Origin: Thuidium tamariscinum
Lineage: Eukaryota; Streptophyta; Bryopsida; Hypnales; Thuidiaceae
Reading direction: 5' to 3'
DNA: 64,000 bases
NCBI GenBank assembly: GCA_947034885.2
Contig: OX344749.2
Coordinates: 32,979,182-33,043,181 of the forward strand
The position numbers and the translations under genes are program-made. Positions 12,295-25,058 of the stretch are shown here, piece by piece; positions within the stretch are counted from its first letter, which is position 1, and the number at the start of each line of letters is the position of its first letter. The notes under the pieces are model-generated. The model was given only the letters and a program-made list of their open reading frames with translations. It was not told the origin of the DNA and did not search any database.

Positions 12295-12471
12295 CACTAC
12301 AAGAGAAGGGGTGTTTTAAGTATAGTCCTAAAGATAAGATTTTAAGAAATGATCTTTTTAGGAGATTTTAAGTTAGAAATACATGTCTTTCTAGTAAAAT
12401 CTCCTAAAAAGGTTATTTTAAGAAATCTTATCTTTAGGACTATACTTAAAACACCCCTTTCTCTTGTAGTG
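12295..12471. mobile_element. CACTA-type foldback MITE
   Basis: A 177-bp element that is almost one complete inverted repeat. It starts CACTACAAGAGAAGGGGTG and ends with the inverse, CTCTTGTAGTG. The arms are about 75 bp with few mismatches. It is flanked by AAT on both sides, a 3-bp target duplication as expected for CACTA (CMC/EnSpm) elements. No coding capacity. Confidence 0.88.
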
Positions 12472-12973
12472 AATCAATCAAGTGACGGTCATTTCAAAAC
12501 ATGAATCTTTTGTCATTAAAATGTTCATTTGTACAGTAAATCCTTAGTCTCTAAAACCAAGAGATATAACCCTTGATAAGACACTCAATTAGTTTTTGAT
12601 AATTACATCTAACTAAAGTCAGTTTCTAAGATCAATTCCTTAAGATTTGTACAAAAATATACAACCTCTATTCAAGAGAGACTATACGCTATTTTAAACA
12701 TGCTTATTTTCAATACTTTAAAAGTTCATAGTTCATTTGTATCTAAAAAATGAATGCTAAAAAGATTTCGAATTCTCTCTTGACTACCAAAAGGATCCTA
12801 CAAAACATAGACAATTCTATAATAAAGAATATATTCTTATGCCTATTTGGATGATTTGTTGTGTATTCATAAAACCTTAGAAATGTATTCAAAGGCTAAG
12901 ATAAAATTCAATGGTCCTAGTATGTAAGCATGAAAGTTTGAGCATGTAAGCCTTGATAATATATAAGTAGATA
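12472..12973. other. No gene seen
   Basis: AT-rich intergenic DNA without recognisable exons. The final 70 bp contain diverged GTATGTAAGCATG-like units related to the palindrome that follows. Confidence 0.5.
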
Positions 12974-13232
12974 TCATGCAACCACGGTTGCTAGTATGTG
13001 AGCATAGAAAATGTGAGTCTATGAGCTTAGAATTCTATACACTTATAGTATAGGTGTCTATATTATAGACTTCTCAATGATTATAGTGTATCAATATTCT
13101 AAACACCTATATAATAGGTGTTTATGTTATAGACACCTTCAATGTGTATGATACTTACTTATACTTAGGCTCAAGGCTCATAGGCTCACATTTCTATGCT
13201 CACATACTAGCGTCGTTGTCATGCAACCATGG
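12974..13232. repeat. Palindrome (foldback), about 260 bp
   Basis: The left arm contains GCTAGTATGTGAGCATAGAA and then ATGTGAGTCTATGAGC. The right arm contains their inverses, ending near GTTGTCATGCAACC. The centre is itself symmetrical, with repeated ACACCTATA/TATAGGTGT units. Weaker outer symmetry may extend to about 12900-13380. Confidence 0.75.
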
Positions 13233-14283
13233 AAGGTGCTTATAATATAAACACCTATTATATAGGTATCTATAGCATATATGTACTATTATCATAGAAG
13301 GTTACTATTAGTGTCTATATCATAAGTGTATAACCTTTTGGGCTCATGGACTCACACTTCTAATTAAGTTCATATAATAGCAACCCTCAATAAAAATGAA
13401 TGATATTCTTCCATAAGAAAATTTTGGCTAGCATCAAATTAAATTAAGCAATTCATTATATTTTAAATTACTATATTCTTGTAAATTTTCTCTATTCTTA
13501 GTGTGCAAAGAACCTTCAAACCATTGATTAACCGCAAAAGGATCAAGTGACTAATAAGTTATTAAAAAATTCTTGTGTAAATGTACATGAAGTTAATTTT
13601 GGTTGGATGCTCATGAGTTTTTGACACAAAGTGTAAACATGTATCTTCTTGGTGGGAATGTAATTTTTCCAATTAAGTACTTGGATAAAAAGTCATGTTG
13701 CCCTAAACTTTCTTAGGCAATCTAAGCACCTTCAAGAAACATATATAAAATTCCTTTTCTATTTTAGAAATTTGATAGGTATTTAACAAACATGATTTAA
13801 GATCTAAATGAAAAAAACCAAAAAAGAAACCCATGTATAGTGCAAAAATCTCATTCTAAGAGAGTTGGTTAAAATTTGTTGCCCTTCTTAAAGTAGGTCT
13901 AGAGAAACAAAACAAAATGCTATAATCTTTCAATCTATGAGTTCAATGTTATTGAATTTTTTATATACTTCCGTGGTAGTCTTGTACAAATTTTTTATAG
14001 TTGAATTTTAAAATAAAATTGAATTTTTTTTCTCACCACCCTAAAAAGTGACAATTTTTGACAATTTTTGTCCAAGACATCCTTTGGTCCTTTGTAGGTT
14101 CATAACAATTATAGTGTATAATATATAGTTTTATAGTAGTGTAGTGGTGAAGTGTTTCTTTTCCATCTCAATGATCTTTATTCAAAATTTTCTATATTTC
14201 CTCATTTAGTTTATAAATTTAGAGAATTTAGTACGTATTTTTTTGCCAATCATGAAACATTTTAGTACAATTTAACTAAATTG
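13233..14283. other. No gene seen
   Basis: AT-rich with ACACCTATTATATAGG-like units to about 13340 that continue the palindrome theme. Nothing recognised beyond that. Confidence 0.45.
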
Positions 14284-14938
14284 TTTAATCCCTAAAGGAC
14301 TAAGTTGAGTTTCTTTTAGGCAACATAGCAATTCTAGGTAGCTCACTACAAACAAAATTATTATTATTTTTAAACTTTTATACAACATGTGCCTGAGGCC
14401 AATAGCTTTTAGGTGCAACAATTCTTATAATTTTTGACTATATGGCTAAATAATTATTGCATGATATGTAATGTTCATGGTGTGGTGGGCAACAATCATT
14501 CCATTTTGATTAATATGATGAAAGTTATAAACAATTTTAATTTTGTAGGTTGTAAATCCTTTATAGATTCCATAACTACCTCCAAACTAAAAACCCTTAT
14601 AACTTTCATCTCATTTATCAAAATAGAATGATTTAAAGCTTCCTTTATATGTAGAACTCTTTAAAATCAATTTCAAATTTTTATTTTAAAAAAAGGTGAT
14701 TTTCAAAGAAGCTTTTTGAGGTGTTGAGGTTGCCTGCTTAGCAATGAAAATTACATATCATGCAATAATTTTTTAACCATGTAGTCAAAAGTTATAAGAA
14801 TTGTTGTGCCTAGCTAAAAGCTACTCCTTTGGTAAATGTTGTGTGAAAATTCAAACAAAAAAATAACTCCGTTCATAGTGAGTTGCTTGAAATTGCTATG
14901 TTGCCAAAAAATGCAATTTAGTTCCTTAAGAGTTAAAT
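14284..14938. mobile_element. Large imperfect palindrome, foldback element
   Basis: About 655 bp organised as one long inverted repeat with its centre near 14610. Matching pairs include GGCAACATAGCAATTCTAGG (left) with the inverse of TTGAAATTGCTATGTTGCC (right), and GGTGCAACAATTCTTATAA with the inverse of TTATAAGAATTGTTGTGCC. Part of the right arm is recognisable again at about 37730-37935, so this belongs to a dispersed family. The open frame inside the palindrome has no recognisable content. Confidence 0.7.
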
Positions 14939-16060
14939 CTTATTGATCATCAAAAGAATTTTCTTTACGGAGGGCATTGTGCATAAGTAGGAAACCATGA
15001 GAGAAGAAAGATAGGTCCTTTTTATTCAAGAACTAAAGAAAATGAACCACTTAGAAAGTCATGTAGTTCCAATATAGCTTCTCAAAAAACTATTTTGAAA
15101 TTGATTTCATAATATTCCTAGAATTTTCCTGAAAATGTTTCAAATTTATGGACTATTTTTAGAATATCCTATTATTTCACACCTTTAATATTAAATACCC
15201 TTTGCTTGAAGGGGGGTCAGTTAATGCATACAATGTCAATGTACTGAAAAATGACACTCACTCCTGGTCAATTGATTAGTCCCCCCCTTCTCTCCAAAAA
15301 ATTAAAGGCTGTTGATGTTTAAAAAAAATTGCTTCCCTTCCAAAATGCCATTGATCTCATGAAAAATCACAAGCCATTGATCTTCATGAGTTTTAATCTG
15401 AGGCGTTCAAATATAAATATGGATACAAATATCATATTACATACAAATATGGATATACAAATATGAATATGGGATACAAATATAGGATATGGGTTACATG
15501 ATCAATTGTCCCATATTGATTGTAAAAAATTGGCTTCTCAAAATTACAGAAGGGTGGGGGGGATGGTGTATGATGTAAAATTTATAATTTAAAAACTAAA
15601 TTTTTTGGGGGTGCATTGTAATACAAAAGTGCCACAACAAGACACAATCCACCAATAATACATAGTGACCTTTTCAACAAAGGTTTCAAACTTCTAATAT
15701 AAGTTAGCATATAAATTTTAGAAAAATTTATGAAAAAATTAAGAAAATTTTAGTACATACTATAATAGGTTAATTCAGAATTATCTATATCCTCTCAATT
15801 TACTGTCTCATGGTATGCTATAGTAAACCAATCTTCATTAGTATTCCTTGGTTTGGTTTGGTTTTCAGTTATTCTCTCTTGATTCACTTTCTACTTTATC
15901 TTTCAATAAGCTTTATTCATATGACAAACTCATGACATTTTTGGTTGGAAGATTTTTTATACTAGTTTAAAGTAAATTGCAAATAGGCTAATATATATAA
16001 TAACTACCCTTGAATGTTTTATCACATACAATTTTATATTATAACTCTAACTCTATCTTC
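14939..16060. other. No gene seen; simple-sequence patch
   Basis: Contains an irregular GGATACAAATAT repeat at about 15405-15500 and otherwise AT-rich unique-looking DNA. Confidence 0.5.
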
Positions 16061-16240
16061 ATTTTCACATGCCCATATATTGTAACTTTGATTATGGTCA
16101 TTTTTTCATATCCACCATTTAGTTGTTCTATTACAAGGATTTTGGTTTGGAGATACCTATATATTGTAACTTTGATTATGGTCATTTTTTCACATCCACT
16201 ATTTAGTTGTTATATTATAAGGATTAAATTTTGGAGATAA
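16061..16240. repeat. Two-copy direct repeat, about 84 bp
   Basis: Two copies of ATATATTGTAACTTTGATTA followed by TGGTCATTTTTTCA start near 16075 and 16159. The open frame through this region is just the repeat. Confidence 0.75.
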
Positions 16241-18097
16241 AATTAAGTACATAAAACTTGTACAACAAAATCCATCATATTTTCATCTTAAAAAAATATC
16301 ATTGAATTATTTCATCCAATATCCACACATCTTTCTATTTGTTTGTTTGTTATGGTGAGATTCCTTGAATTGTTGGTCACCTAGTCACATTCTTCCTACT
16401 ATCAAAAAGCACCCAAAGAAGAGGTGTGCAAGGGCTTTGCTTTGTGGTCTTTAGGGCTATAGTGTGAGAGGTATCATATTTCAAAATTACTTTAAATTAA
16501 AAAATAATATGGAGTAGTAAAACGACTTCTACTTTTATTTGAGGAGATTAAGGAGATTGAGAAAGGCTCTCTTGACATCCCAATTAGTGTTGTTTTTTAA
16601 AATTTTAAGGGAATCTGGATTTGGGCTCCAGGTGAGAGGTGAGAAGTAAGTGGTTGAGGTTAGGCAACACTCAAATTTACTTTTGGTGCAATATTTGGCT
16701 CCAAGTTAGGAATTAGTGTAAGTTGTATGGCTTCAAAACAAAAATTCAAAAAACATTTTTGCCAACTACAACTCTTAGATTGGTGCAAAATAGGGCAATT
16801 AAGTGGTGCAAAATGGGATGCACATAAATTATGAAAACTATGACTTACAAGTTCAAGCACATGAACTACAGCTCATTCATGTACTTGGGTTTCAAAGTCT
16901 AATATCTTCCTAATTCATGTGCATGAAGTTTTGAATGGTTTGTGCAACAAAAATGCAACCTCAAAGATTGCAACTGGTAGGAAAAGTCAAGTAAAATTGA
17001 GAGCAAGAAAATTGTAGCTTCAAAGGAAGTGACAAAACTTGGAGGTAAGATGAAGGTCCCCTTGTATATGTGGCTACAGTCTATACCTATATCCCCAACT
17101 TTGGTATATTTTAGGCGATTGCAAATGTAAAGTTGTTGAATCAACATCTAGATAGGTGGCAACAAGGTGGCAAATCCTAGTAGTCTCTGTTAAGGTAGTG
17201 GCTACTAGGGTGTGATTGAAATTTACATTTGGCTTTTAAAAAAAAAATTCCTCCAAATTTTTCTAAAGTCTTGGTGTAGAAGAATTTTTTGGTGCTTCTA
17301 GTCTATTTATCGCCTAAAAAAAACCTTGATCCCAATGGTTGTGACAATAGCACAAGGCACACTAGTTTGCGACGAAAACCTAGAGTACAACAAGTGAGCA
17401 TTCTTCCTCAACAAGTGCACAATAATTTGAAGTTGCTAGTATATGATTAAACGAGTTACTAAAGGGCGTCACAATTGGTTTGCGCTGGGAAGACGTTTAG
17501 CGAACTCGCTGAAAGATGGCTCACCCACCCTCAAGGCAGAGAAACGTTTCATCAAATTCGTTTAGTTCCCTACTACGACTGCCCCTACTGATGGAAAAGA
17601 TCAGTTGCTGCTGGAAACAGGTTTGGGGATCAGGTAGGAATGTAGGATCTGCTCCCCATACTGACCGTTTCAGTATGATCTACCTTACTCCTAAAATAGA
17701 AACTTACACAAACTCCTAAATGCTCCTACATGCGCTTCCAAATTACACAATCTCCTGTCCATGTACGCATGAGAGACAAACCTTCGTAGAGAAATTCAGA
17801 GTCAAGGAAACGCAGAAACGCAGAGCATCACACTGCAAAATAGATTCTAAACCAAGTGATTCTGAGGTTTCATTACTTGTACATGAAATCGAGTAGCAAA
17901 TATTAACGTGGTACTTGGTGTGTACCGTAATGCGTACTCTGTTTGGAAAGTTCAACGGGTAAGGTAACTCATACGCAAAATCTCTCGCCAAAGTAATTCT
18001 GAAGAATTTCATAGAGGGTTCTTTAAGTACGATATACTGGTACTCTCAAATTTCTGGAGTGGCGTACCAAAAATGAGCAAACAACCTGGAGCAGTTG
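16241..18097. other. Intergenic, 3' flank of the methyltransferase gene
   Basis: AT-rich to about 17450, then more balanced composition nearer the gene to the right. I see short open frames only, with no splice-consistent exon. 17700-18097 probably includes the 3' UTR of the minus-strand gene that ends at 18098. Confidence 0.4.
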
Positions 18098-21000
18098 CTA
18101 CCTCTCGAACAGCATAACCATCTCACAATGTTTTGTATGGGGGAAAAGGTCCACTGCGCACGCTTTTACAGGATAAAAAGGCTCAGATGGAGGCAGCGTC
18201 TTCACTCTGCGTCGTGCGTGTCCTAAATTGGACCCTCTGAAGCCTCCTCTGCTCTTCTGTTTCTCAACAGGACCTTCCTTGATAGGCATACACAACTCCA
18301 CAGCGTTGGCGAGCAGGCTTTCAGGGTTGCAGGAAATATACCTGCACAAGACATGGCAGAGAGGGTTCATAACTTAAAAAGAAATTTTCAGCAACAGCTG
18401 AGGATATTGGATACACTTGACCCAAAACAAATGAAAAATAAGTACATGATAAAATTGACGCCTGCAGAACAACACTTCCAATGAAGATAATAGCAGCAGC
18501 CAAAACAAGAACAATCACACGACGAGCGATATCAACTACGGAAGGTTTCGAGACTGCAATGATCTAACGAACTGCCAATACAAAAATCAAGAATGACGGG
18601 CATAATGAACAAGATGAAGTACTACTTACACAAGACGCTTGAGCTTCTTGTGAAGCCTCAACGTTCTTAAGACCTGGCACATAGCCAAAGCCCACTCGAT
18701 TACAATGCAGTTAAGGACATCATTAAGAACGAAAACATATCTTTGTGCATGAACATATGCTCAGGATTAAGAATCGAATGCTTCAACTCATTATTTTCGT
18801 TGCAACCGTCAACTAGACGTAGCCATTACAGCTCGTCATGTCATGTTTGGGAACAAACAGGTTTCCACCATGATTAGCAAATCAGACCTCAAATGCAAGA
18901 CTGATAATGTTTAGCTGATAATGAGAATTTTGACAAATGCTTAAACACTTGGAGTGACATTACCAGAAAACTATCCTTACCACATGATGAAGTCCAACAC
19001 GGGGTGGATCAACTATAGCCACAATATTTTTGAATCCCTGTCTCTTTTCCTCTTGCTGCTTCTCAGCATTATCAACAGCAGTAGTTACTTGTCCCTGACT
19101 ACCTTCTCCATCTTTCCCAACTTCAGGTTCAGAATTCTTTTCGCTATCATCTAAGACGTCTATTGCATACTCCTTCAACAAGTTGCTGATCACATCTTCT
19201 GCCTGCTCATTTTGACAAACCATAATCGTTCTTAGAATGGTTGTTTCCGCTCAATTGTACACAATCGGTAAAGCTAATATTACAAATCCTCAACCAGCAT
19301 TTAAGAAACGAAACCGCCTACCACAAAACACATCAAATTGTGCATCTACGTACCTTACCACAGACGAACCGGCAATTTTTTATCCCGTTCAAATCTGCAT
19401 TAAGTTGAGCATCGGCAATTGCTGAAGCGTTCATCTCAATTCCAACTACCTGAAAAGTTTCCCAAATTAAATAAATTATTGATGCCAATGATGCATCTTA
19501 AGGAAAATTGAGCCATTTGTACATTGCTTTTGACCAGCAAAATTCCATATTTAACTTCATAAGACGAAAGGAGTTGCGGCATACCATTCCAACTCGTTTG
19601 GCGAGTGTCAACCCAATAGCACCTGTCCCACAGCACACATCAAACAGCAAAGTATCCGGACCAAGTCCAGCCCAATCGCCAGCGAGAGAATAAAGCTTCT
19701 CCGCACCAGCTGAATTTACCTGCCATACAAAATGGTACAAACGTTCCTTTCCTTAATCCAGATCTTCATACAACAGATACTTCAGAAACAAACAAACTGG
19801 GTACATGGCATTGTATTCATTATAACTTGCACAATATACAGGACAATTATTACAGATATGGGACGACATTAGGGGAAAAAGCAACATCTTAATGGATTAC
19901 AATTTTGCAAATACCTAAGTGAACAGGTTCCCCCATTCAATACACTACATAATATGGTAACGAAGATAAACCTGAAAGAAAGCAGTCGGTGATATCCTGA
20001 ATTTCGAAATACCAATATAATCGTGAATATGAGCTAGAGGTTCATCGACAGAATTTCCTGCATTGTGGGAGTCCTCCAAACCAGGCAATGGTAGAGCATG
20101 TAAAGGGCAATCCGCAGGTGCTGAATTTGATACTCCCACGTGGTCCTGAAAGATCAACAACAACAGGTTCATAATAGGTCAAGCCATAGTGTTCATCCTC
20201 GACGATAGCGCCCCACGCCAATAGAACGAATATAAGTGTGAGCTCACACCTGGACAAGAAGGGCAGTCAAGGGTAATCGAGGACTAGCCGAAGTTGCAGC
20301 CTCAACAAGCACTTTTGCCATTTGTTTGTACTCTTCTGACGCTCGATCTTCTGGAACGCCTGTTGGACACACCTGTGGAAAAAGAAGGTAAGCGGAAGAG
20401 CCACTGTCCGTTGACGCTAAGATAATCGTCGTTCACCGGTTTCATAAACGCAAGCGGCAGTAACACGATTCTAAAAACGAAGGATTATCACAATCCAAAG
20501 AACATTCGTAAATTGTGAACAATAATAACCGATAAGGTAGCCGTAAGCTTATTCATTTAAAAATACCTTGCACACAACCTCAGGTCAGTGGTTCATTCAA
20601 CTTCTGACCTAGTTTTAGGCATTTGGATAGATCTCTCAAGTAACCCTACGATTCCCGCCAAATAAAGATGTCTTACCTGTACTACTAGCATGACTTCTGC
20701 GATCTCCTTGCCTATTTCAGCAACAGATCCAGGTTCCCTGCCTTCTCGAATCTGCACACAGCACCAGCGAAATGAGAATGATTGATAGCCTCATATGCCT
20801 AATGACAAGAACTGTACTCTCTTTAAAACATGACAGCCAGATAACCTTTACGATCTACAGTCCATCACCAGACTACGTAATAAAGCAGCTCTTGGGGATG
20901 ACAACAAGCAGCAACAGCCAAAAAGTTGCAGCTCTAGTCCTTACACAGTTTCACCCCTTCTAAAATTCTCGTGTAAAAATCTTGTATACAAGTACCTACG

Positions 21001-24000
21001 TGCACCAGACGTCTTATTTAGTAATTGTTAACAGATCACTAGAACAGATATCGACATGCAGAAGTAGCTTACAGCGAGCATACGCCAGAAACCAGTATTA
21101 TCTGTTTTATTCCAGACAGGAAGCTTTGATGCTCGTATAAAAGTCTGAAATGCTGCTACAAAGCTTAGTGCAACTTTCGATACATTGCGGCAATCTCCTG
21201 GTTCAGCAATTGCATTGATACCCTCTCTGTTTGATCCACATACGGTACTCAGTTTTAGAACCGCGCTTGACAACTCTACATTTAAGTCAGAAATGTAAAT
21301 AAAATGACGAGAAGTCAAAATGATACCCGAAGTCCAAATATTTAGTTTAGGGAGCACTTCCAGTAAAAGGGGCCCAGAATAGCTTTGAAGACATTCAATA
21401 CCCGGTATTTAATAGTGGGCATGAACTGGTGAAGCAAAATCCGACCTGAACGAACCAAGCTGAAATCCAACGACACGCTGCTTCCCATCCGGCCCCAACC
21501 CAATGGCGAATTCACATTTATTGCGATAACCATCCACAACAGGAGATGGCAATATCCCTTCAAACTCGCAAGGTAGGCCTTCTGCAAGGCCGACAACACC
21601 TTCCACATATCAGGAAACGCTTCCAAATTAACAGGAACGGGAAAAAAAGAAGAGAACCAGAACTGAGCACATACCTCGGTCCTTCGCAGCTGCCAACCAA
21701 TCTGGCAAAAGCATTCCAGACGGACATCCTTTCCTGATGTTTCGGGCCTGTAAAAGAATTTATATCATAACAGCCTAAAGGCAGTCTCCTCAAAATCATC
21801 TGAAATGCAAGATGCAGCCCACTGAGAAATACTCGCTCCATCCCATAAAACTATTCCCTTTTTGTAGAAATGAAAAAACTAATGATTTGGCAACGTTTTA
21901 TTAATGCATGCCATGATCTATAGTGTAGTGAATGCGCAATGTGTCCTCTCTCAGTGCAAAACAAGTGAACTTGGCTATCAAATAAATTGAATGAAAAGTT
22001 CAATATCTTCTGTTTTTTTACCCGGTTAACTTCAAATTGCTAAAAAATTTTCAATATATAGAATTTTTTACTTGTAAAAAGGATAATAAACTAGACTTCT
22101 TGACTTTCATTTCAATAGTTTCATTTCATCAGTCAACATGAAAACGAAAAAATCATCTTCAACCCTAAAATCAGGTCTAAAGTAAAGGAAATAAGTCATT
22201 TGGGATAAATGAAAAAAACAAAAGGGACTAGTATTATGGGATGGAGAGAGTACACAGGAACACTTGGCTTAAGTATGCCCAAAATAAGATATCACAGTAC
22301 AAAACTGAGAGGGTAGAGATGTAAACAGATTCAAATTTTCATGAAGCCAAATCAAATGCAAGACCTGTGCGATATTCTTTTGGGACACTGTATGAGGACT
22401 TACAAGGCGCTTGAGAACTTGAAATATCTCTTCTTTCTTTTTTCCCAACTGCTCGTCGTACGGCAAGTGCGCAAGAGGAGTCACCACCTGGGTCACATTC
22501 CTGTAAGGTTCCAAGGATTTTTTCTCAATTTCATCCCCCGAGACATCCTCTGCCATTGCATGGTCTTCCCCATCATTATCCTCTTCTTTATCACCAGCAA
22601 GAGCCGCTTCCGTCACTCCGACAGCCTTTTGCTCCCATGCACGAGGTAATACATCCGCAAGCTTCAACCTCTTGTTACTCACGGACATTCCGTCCAGGAT
22701 CTGCTCAGACCAGAAGGAAACAAGAGGGCATAAAAATTGTCAAAACACTACCTGCGATCTATCATCGTCGGCAGAACAAAGGCAGTTTGAGTAAATTGCA
22801 ATATAAAACCTTTATTCCATGTAGTGTTGCTTACACTACTTTAAACAAAACAACGTTACTTAGCTGACCATCTAGTATCCACATGTTTAGAAGCTGATCA
22901 CTTGATGACAACGCTTTCAACAATCCTATTGCAAAGTTGCGCCTCGCTCCTCCACACTTAAAGTAAGAGGTAACACTCAATCGAATGAAGAATTAAGTAA
23001 TTGCTGAGGTCAATTGTTAGTAAACTTAACCATATTGCACAATAATTACATCAAACTCGTTCCACTATGCTACATGTGCAAGCTCTCAAGGTGGTCAAAC
23101 GCAAAAGTAGAAGAATATACGTTACTGTAGCCTCCCGTAATTATTGTGGTTCACAGTGTGTGCTGTATTTAGAGTCGTGAAGCAAAAGAACGGATAGAAG
23201 GAAGCCACTTAGAGTTGAAGAAGCTGAAATCTGCAACAAAGAGACATACCTCAGCCGACTTCGTCAGTTCCTCTTGAGAACGAAATCCCAGAAAGCACAC
23301 CTTCATAGACTTCCTCTTCTGTGCACTCGTGTATGAAACACCCTGCGCGCACAATACAGAAAATTTTTAACTCGTTGATGACACTTCCAAGAGCATGCAG
23401 AAAAGTACACATCTCTTATGGGACGTAAGGTAGATGACACTATAACTGTTAGCGACCAGATCCAGTCTCCTATACTGACCCTTCTTCCCAATAGCAACTC
23501 ATCTATAAAAAACCTAGGCTGCCCTTCAATTAGCAAGTTGAGTGTAATCATGACTTGTCTAAATCTCTAAGGCCACTGCTCTTTGCATGGTAACGGGTTT
23601 ATCTACCCTCACAACCTCCTCCTTTAAAATTGCATGTAAAAATCCATTCATAGTCATAAAAATTCGATCTCAAGGGGTTCTGCTCATATGGTGTCCAGCG
23701 TGATCCCTCCACATTTCAATATAGATCTGCTAATGAAAACACAATCCTAAGCCTCGATTACGATACTCTCAGTGACGCAAATAGTATCCTCCACTTAGTA
23801 CCCGCACTACTACCGGATCAACATCACGACATTCACAATCAACCATAACATCCACAATTCTCTGCTGAGAACACAAGTATATAGCACTCGAATCATCTAC
23901 ATTTTCGACAAGGAACGACTGCAACTTCCGCTAACTCCAATTCATCGGCACATTCAAAAGATATTTATCTACTGAAAACATGTGTATTCAACACTCGTAT

Positions 24001-24836
24001 CGTGAAGCTCGATTCCATGGACAAGGCACCGAACTCTTGCAAAATTTCGAGACCCTGCATGTCGTCAAGGAACGACTTCAACTTCCGCTTACTCCACTTC
24101 CTCGGCACATTCACCACACATTCTGTACTGAAACCACGTGCATTTAACCATATCATGAAGTTTGAATCCTTAGACACGGCACCCAATTCTTCCAAAGTTG
24201 ACTCACGTTTTCGTCCAGGAACGACTTCAACTTCTGCTGACTCCAATTCATCGGCACATTCACCAGACACTTCCGATACCGGCTCTCCTCCCCCGCGTCC
24301 TCCCCCCCCTTCTCCAGCCCCCCGCTCTTCTTACACCTCTCCGACGTCGGATCCCACGTCCCATCCGGCCTCTGCTGCAGCTCACTCTCCCCATGCGCGA
24401 ATTTACAGCTCTCCCCGTGATTACACCCTTTCTTCCGAAAATAAGAACACAAGCTCGTCTTCGCAATCGCCGGATTCACGGGCCTTTTCGAAAAACCCTC
24501 TTCGCTGTCTTTCCCCGCGAGGTCTTTCGGTCGAGGCACATCCTGACTCCCTTCGTCGAACGTCTTTTCGTCTGCTAATCCTTCCATGACAGACTTCGAT
24601 GCGAGAACCTCCGTCCACTCTTCCTCCGGGATGATGCGGCCCTTGCCCTCGGTTTTTGCGGCGGTGGCGACCGCGTCCTCGGGGAGAAGAGAAGTCGGCA
24701 TTTCGACGATGGCGTCTTCCCTGGCCAGGGGTTGCTCGTCCTGTGGCATTAGCAATGGGACTTCGGTAGGCTCCTGGTGCGTGGTCAGGTCGGTACGGGT
24801 GGACACCAAGGCGCAGAAAGTTTCGATGCCGTGCAT
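18098..24836 (-). CDS. CCCH zinc-finger tRNA (uracil-5-)-methyltransferase, TRMT2A/C3H24-like
   Basis: SAM-dependent RNA m5U methyltransferase of the TrmA/Trm2 family, expected to methylate U54 in the tRNA T-loop. Fourteen exons: 24836-24207, 23342-23250, 22700-22404, 21747-21675, 21581-21446, 21226-21073, 20751-20677, 20372-20250, 20145-19972, 19719-19585, 19449-19354, 19202-18981, 18673-18630, 18341-18098. All phases match and give 831 residues. Domains in order: CCCH finger CX7CX5CX3H at C130, C138, C144 and H148; an RRM-like region about 191-265; the RumA-type catalytic domain with DVCCGTG at 612-618, DPPR at 727-730, catalytic Cys755 in SCNP, and PHT...E near 824. An in-frame upstream ATG at 25058 would add 74 residues. 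I prefer 24836 because a telo-box lies at about 24963-24972 and the length then fits the roughly 810-residue Arabidopsis homologue as I recall it. Intron 5 has the weak donor GTCGGA. Appears fully intact. Confidence 0.95.
21832..22250. mobile_element. Stowaway-like MITE in intron 3 of the methyltransferase gene
   Basis: Starts CTCGCTCCATCCCATAA and ends with the inverse, TTATGGGATGGAGAGAG, with TA on both sides. This matches Tc1/mariner-type Stowaway elements (CTCCCTCC-type ends, TA target). It lies wholly between exons 4 and 3 (intron 21748-22403), so it is spliced out. Confidence 0.8.
23870..24270 (-). repeat. Tandem copies of the exon-1 end within intron 1
   Basis: About 150-bp units with the anchor GGCACATTCA (plus strand) at 24253, 24103 and 23947. 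The first unit contains the true end of exon 1 and its GTGAGT donor at 24206-24201. The second and third lie in intron 1 and repeat the same coding block with decreasing similarity. The second still encodes a peptide like VPRKWSKRKLKSFLDD, parallel to VPMNWSQQKLKSFLDEN in the real exon. Confidence 0.8.
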
Positions 24837-24959
24837 GGCGGAATGGGCTTGCGGGAGGAGAGAGTGTCGATGGAAAATTGGAGTATTGTTAGTCCATGGT
24901 AGGCGTGGAGATGGCGAATTTGGAGATGCAATTGGCGATGGTGCGCGGAGGAGATGAAG

Positions 24960-24975
24960 GGAAACCCTAAACCCG
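24960..24975 (-). promoter_or_regulatory. Telo-box upstream of the methyltransferase start
   Basis: AAACCCTAAACCC on the plus strand (TTAGGGTTT on the gene strand), about 130 bp before the ATG at 24836. Telo-boxes are common near transcription starts of plant translation-related genes. This supports 24836 over 25058 as the start. Confidence 0.5.
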
Positions 24976-25058
24976 GAGAGATCAGTGAGAGAGACAATAG
25001 AAGACGATGAAATATTCATCCGTTGGTCAGTTCTGTTCATCCGTCTGGAGGAGCACAT

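Noticed and set aside
24002..24589. 195-codon plus-strand open frame over the methyltransferase exon 1
   Set aside because: It is antisense to a well-supported coding exon. Its Pro/Ser-rich sequence is the shadow of that exon.
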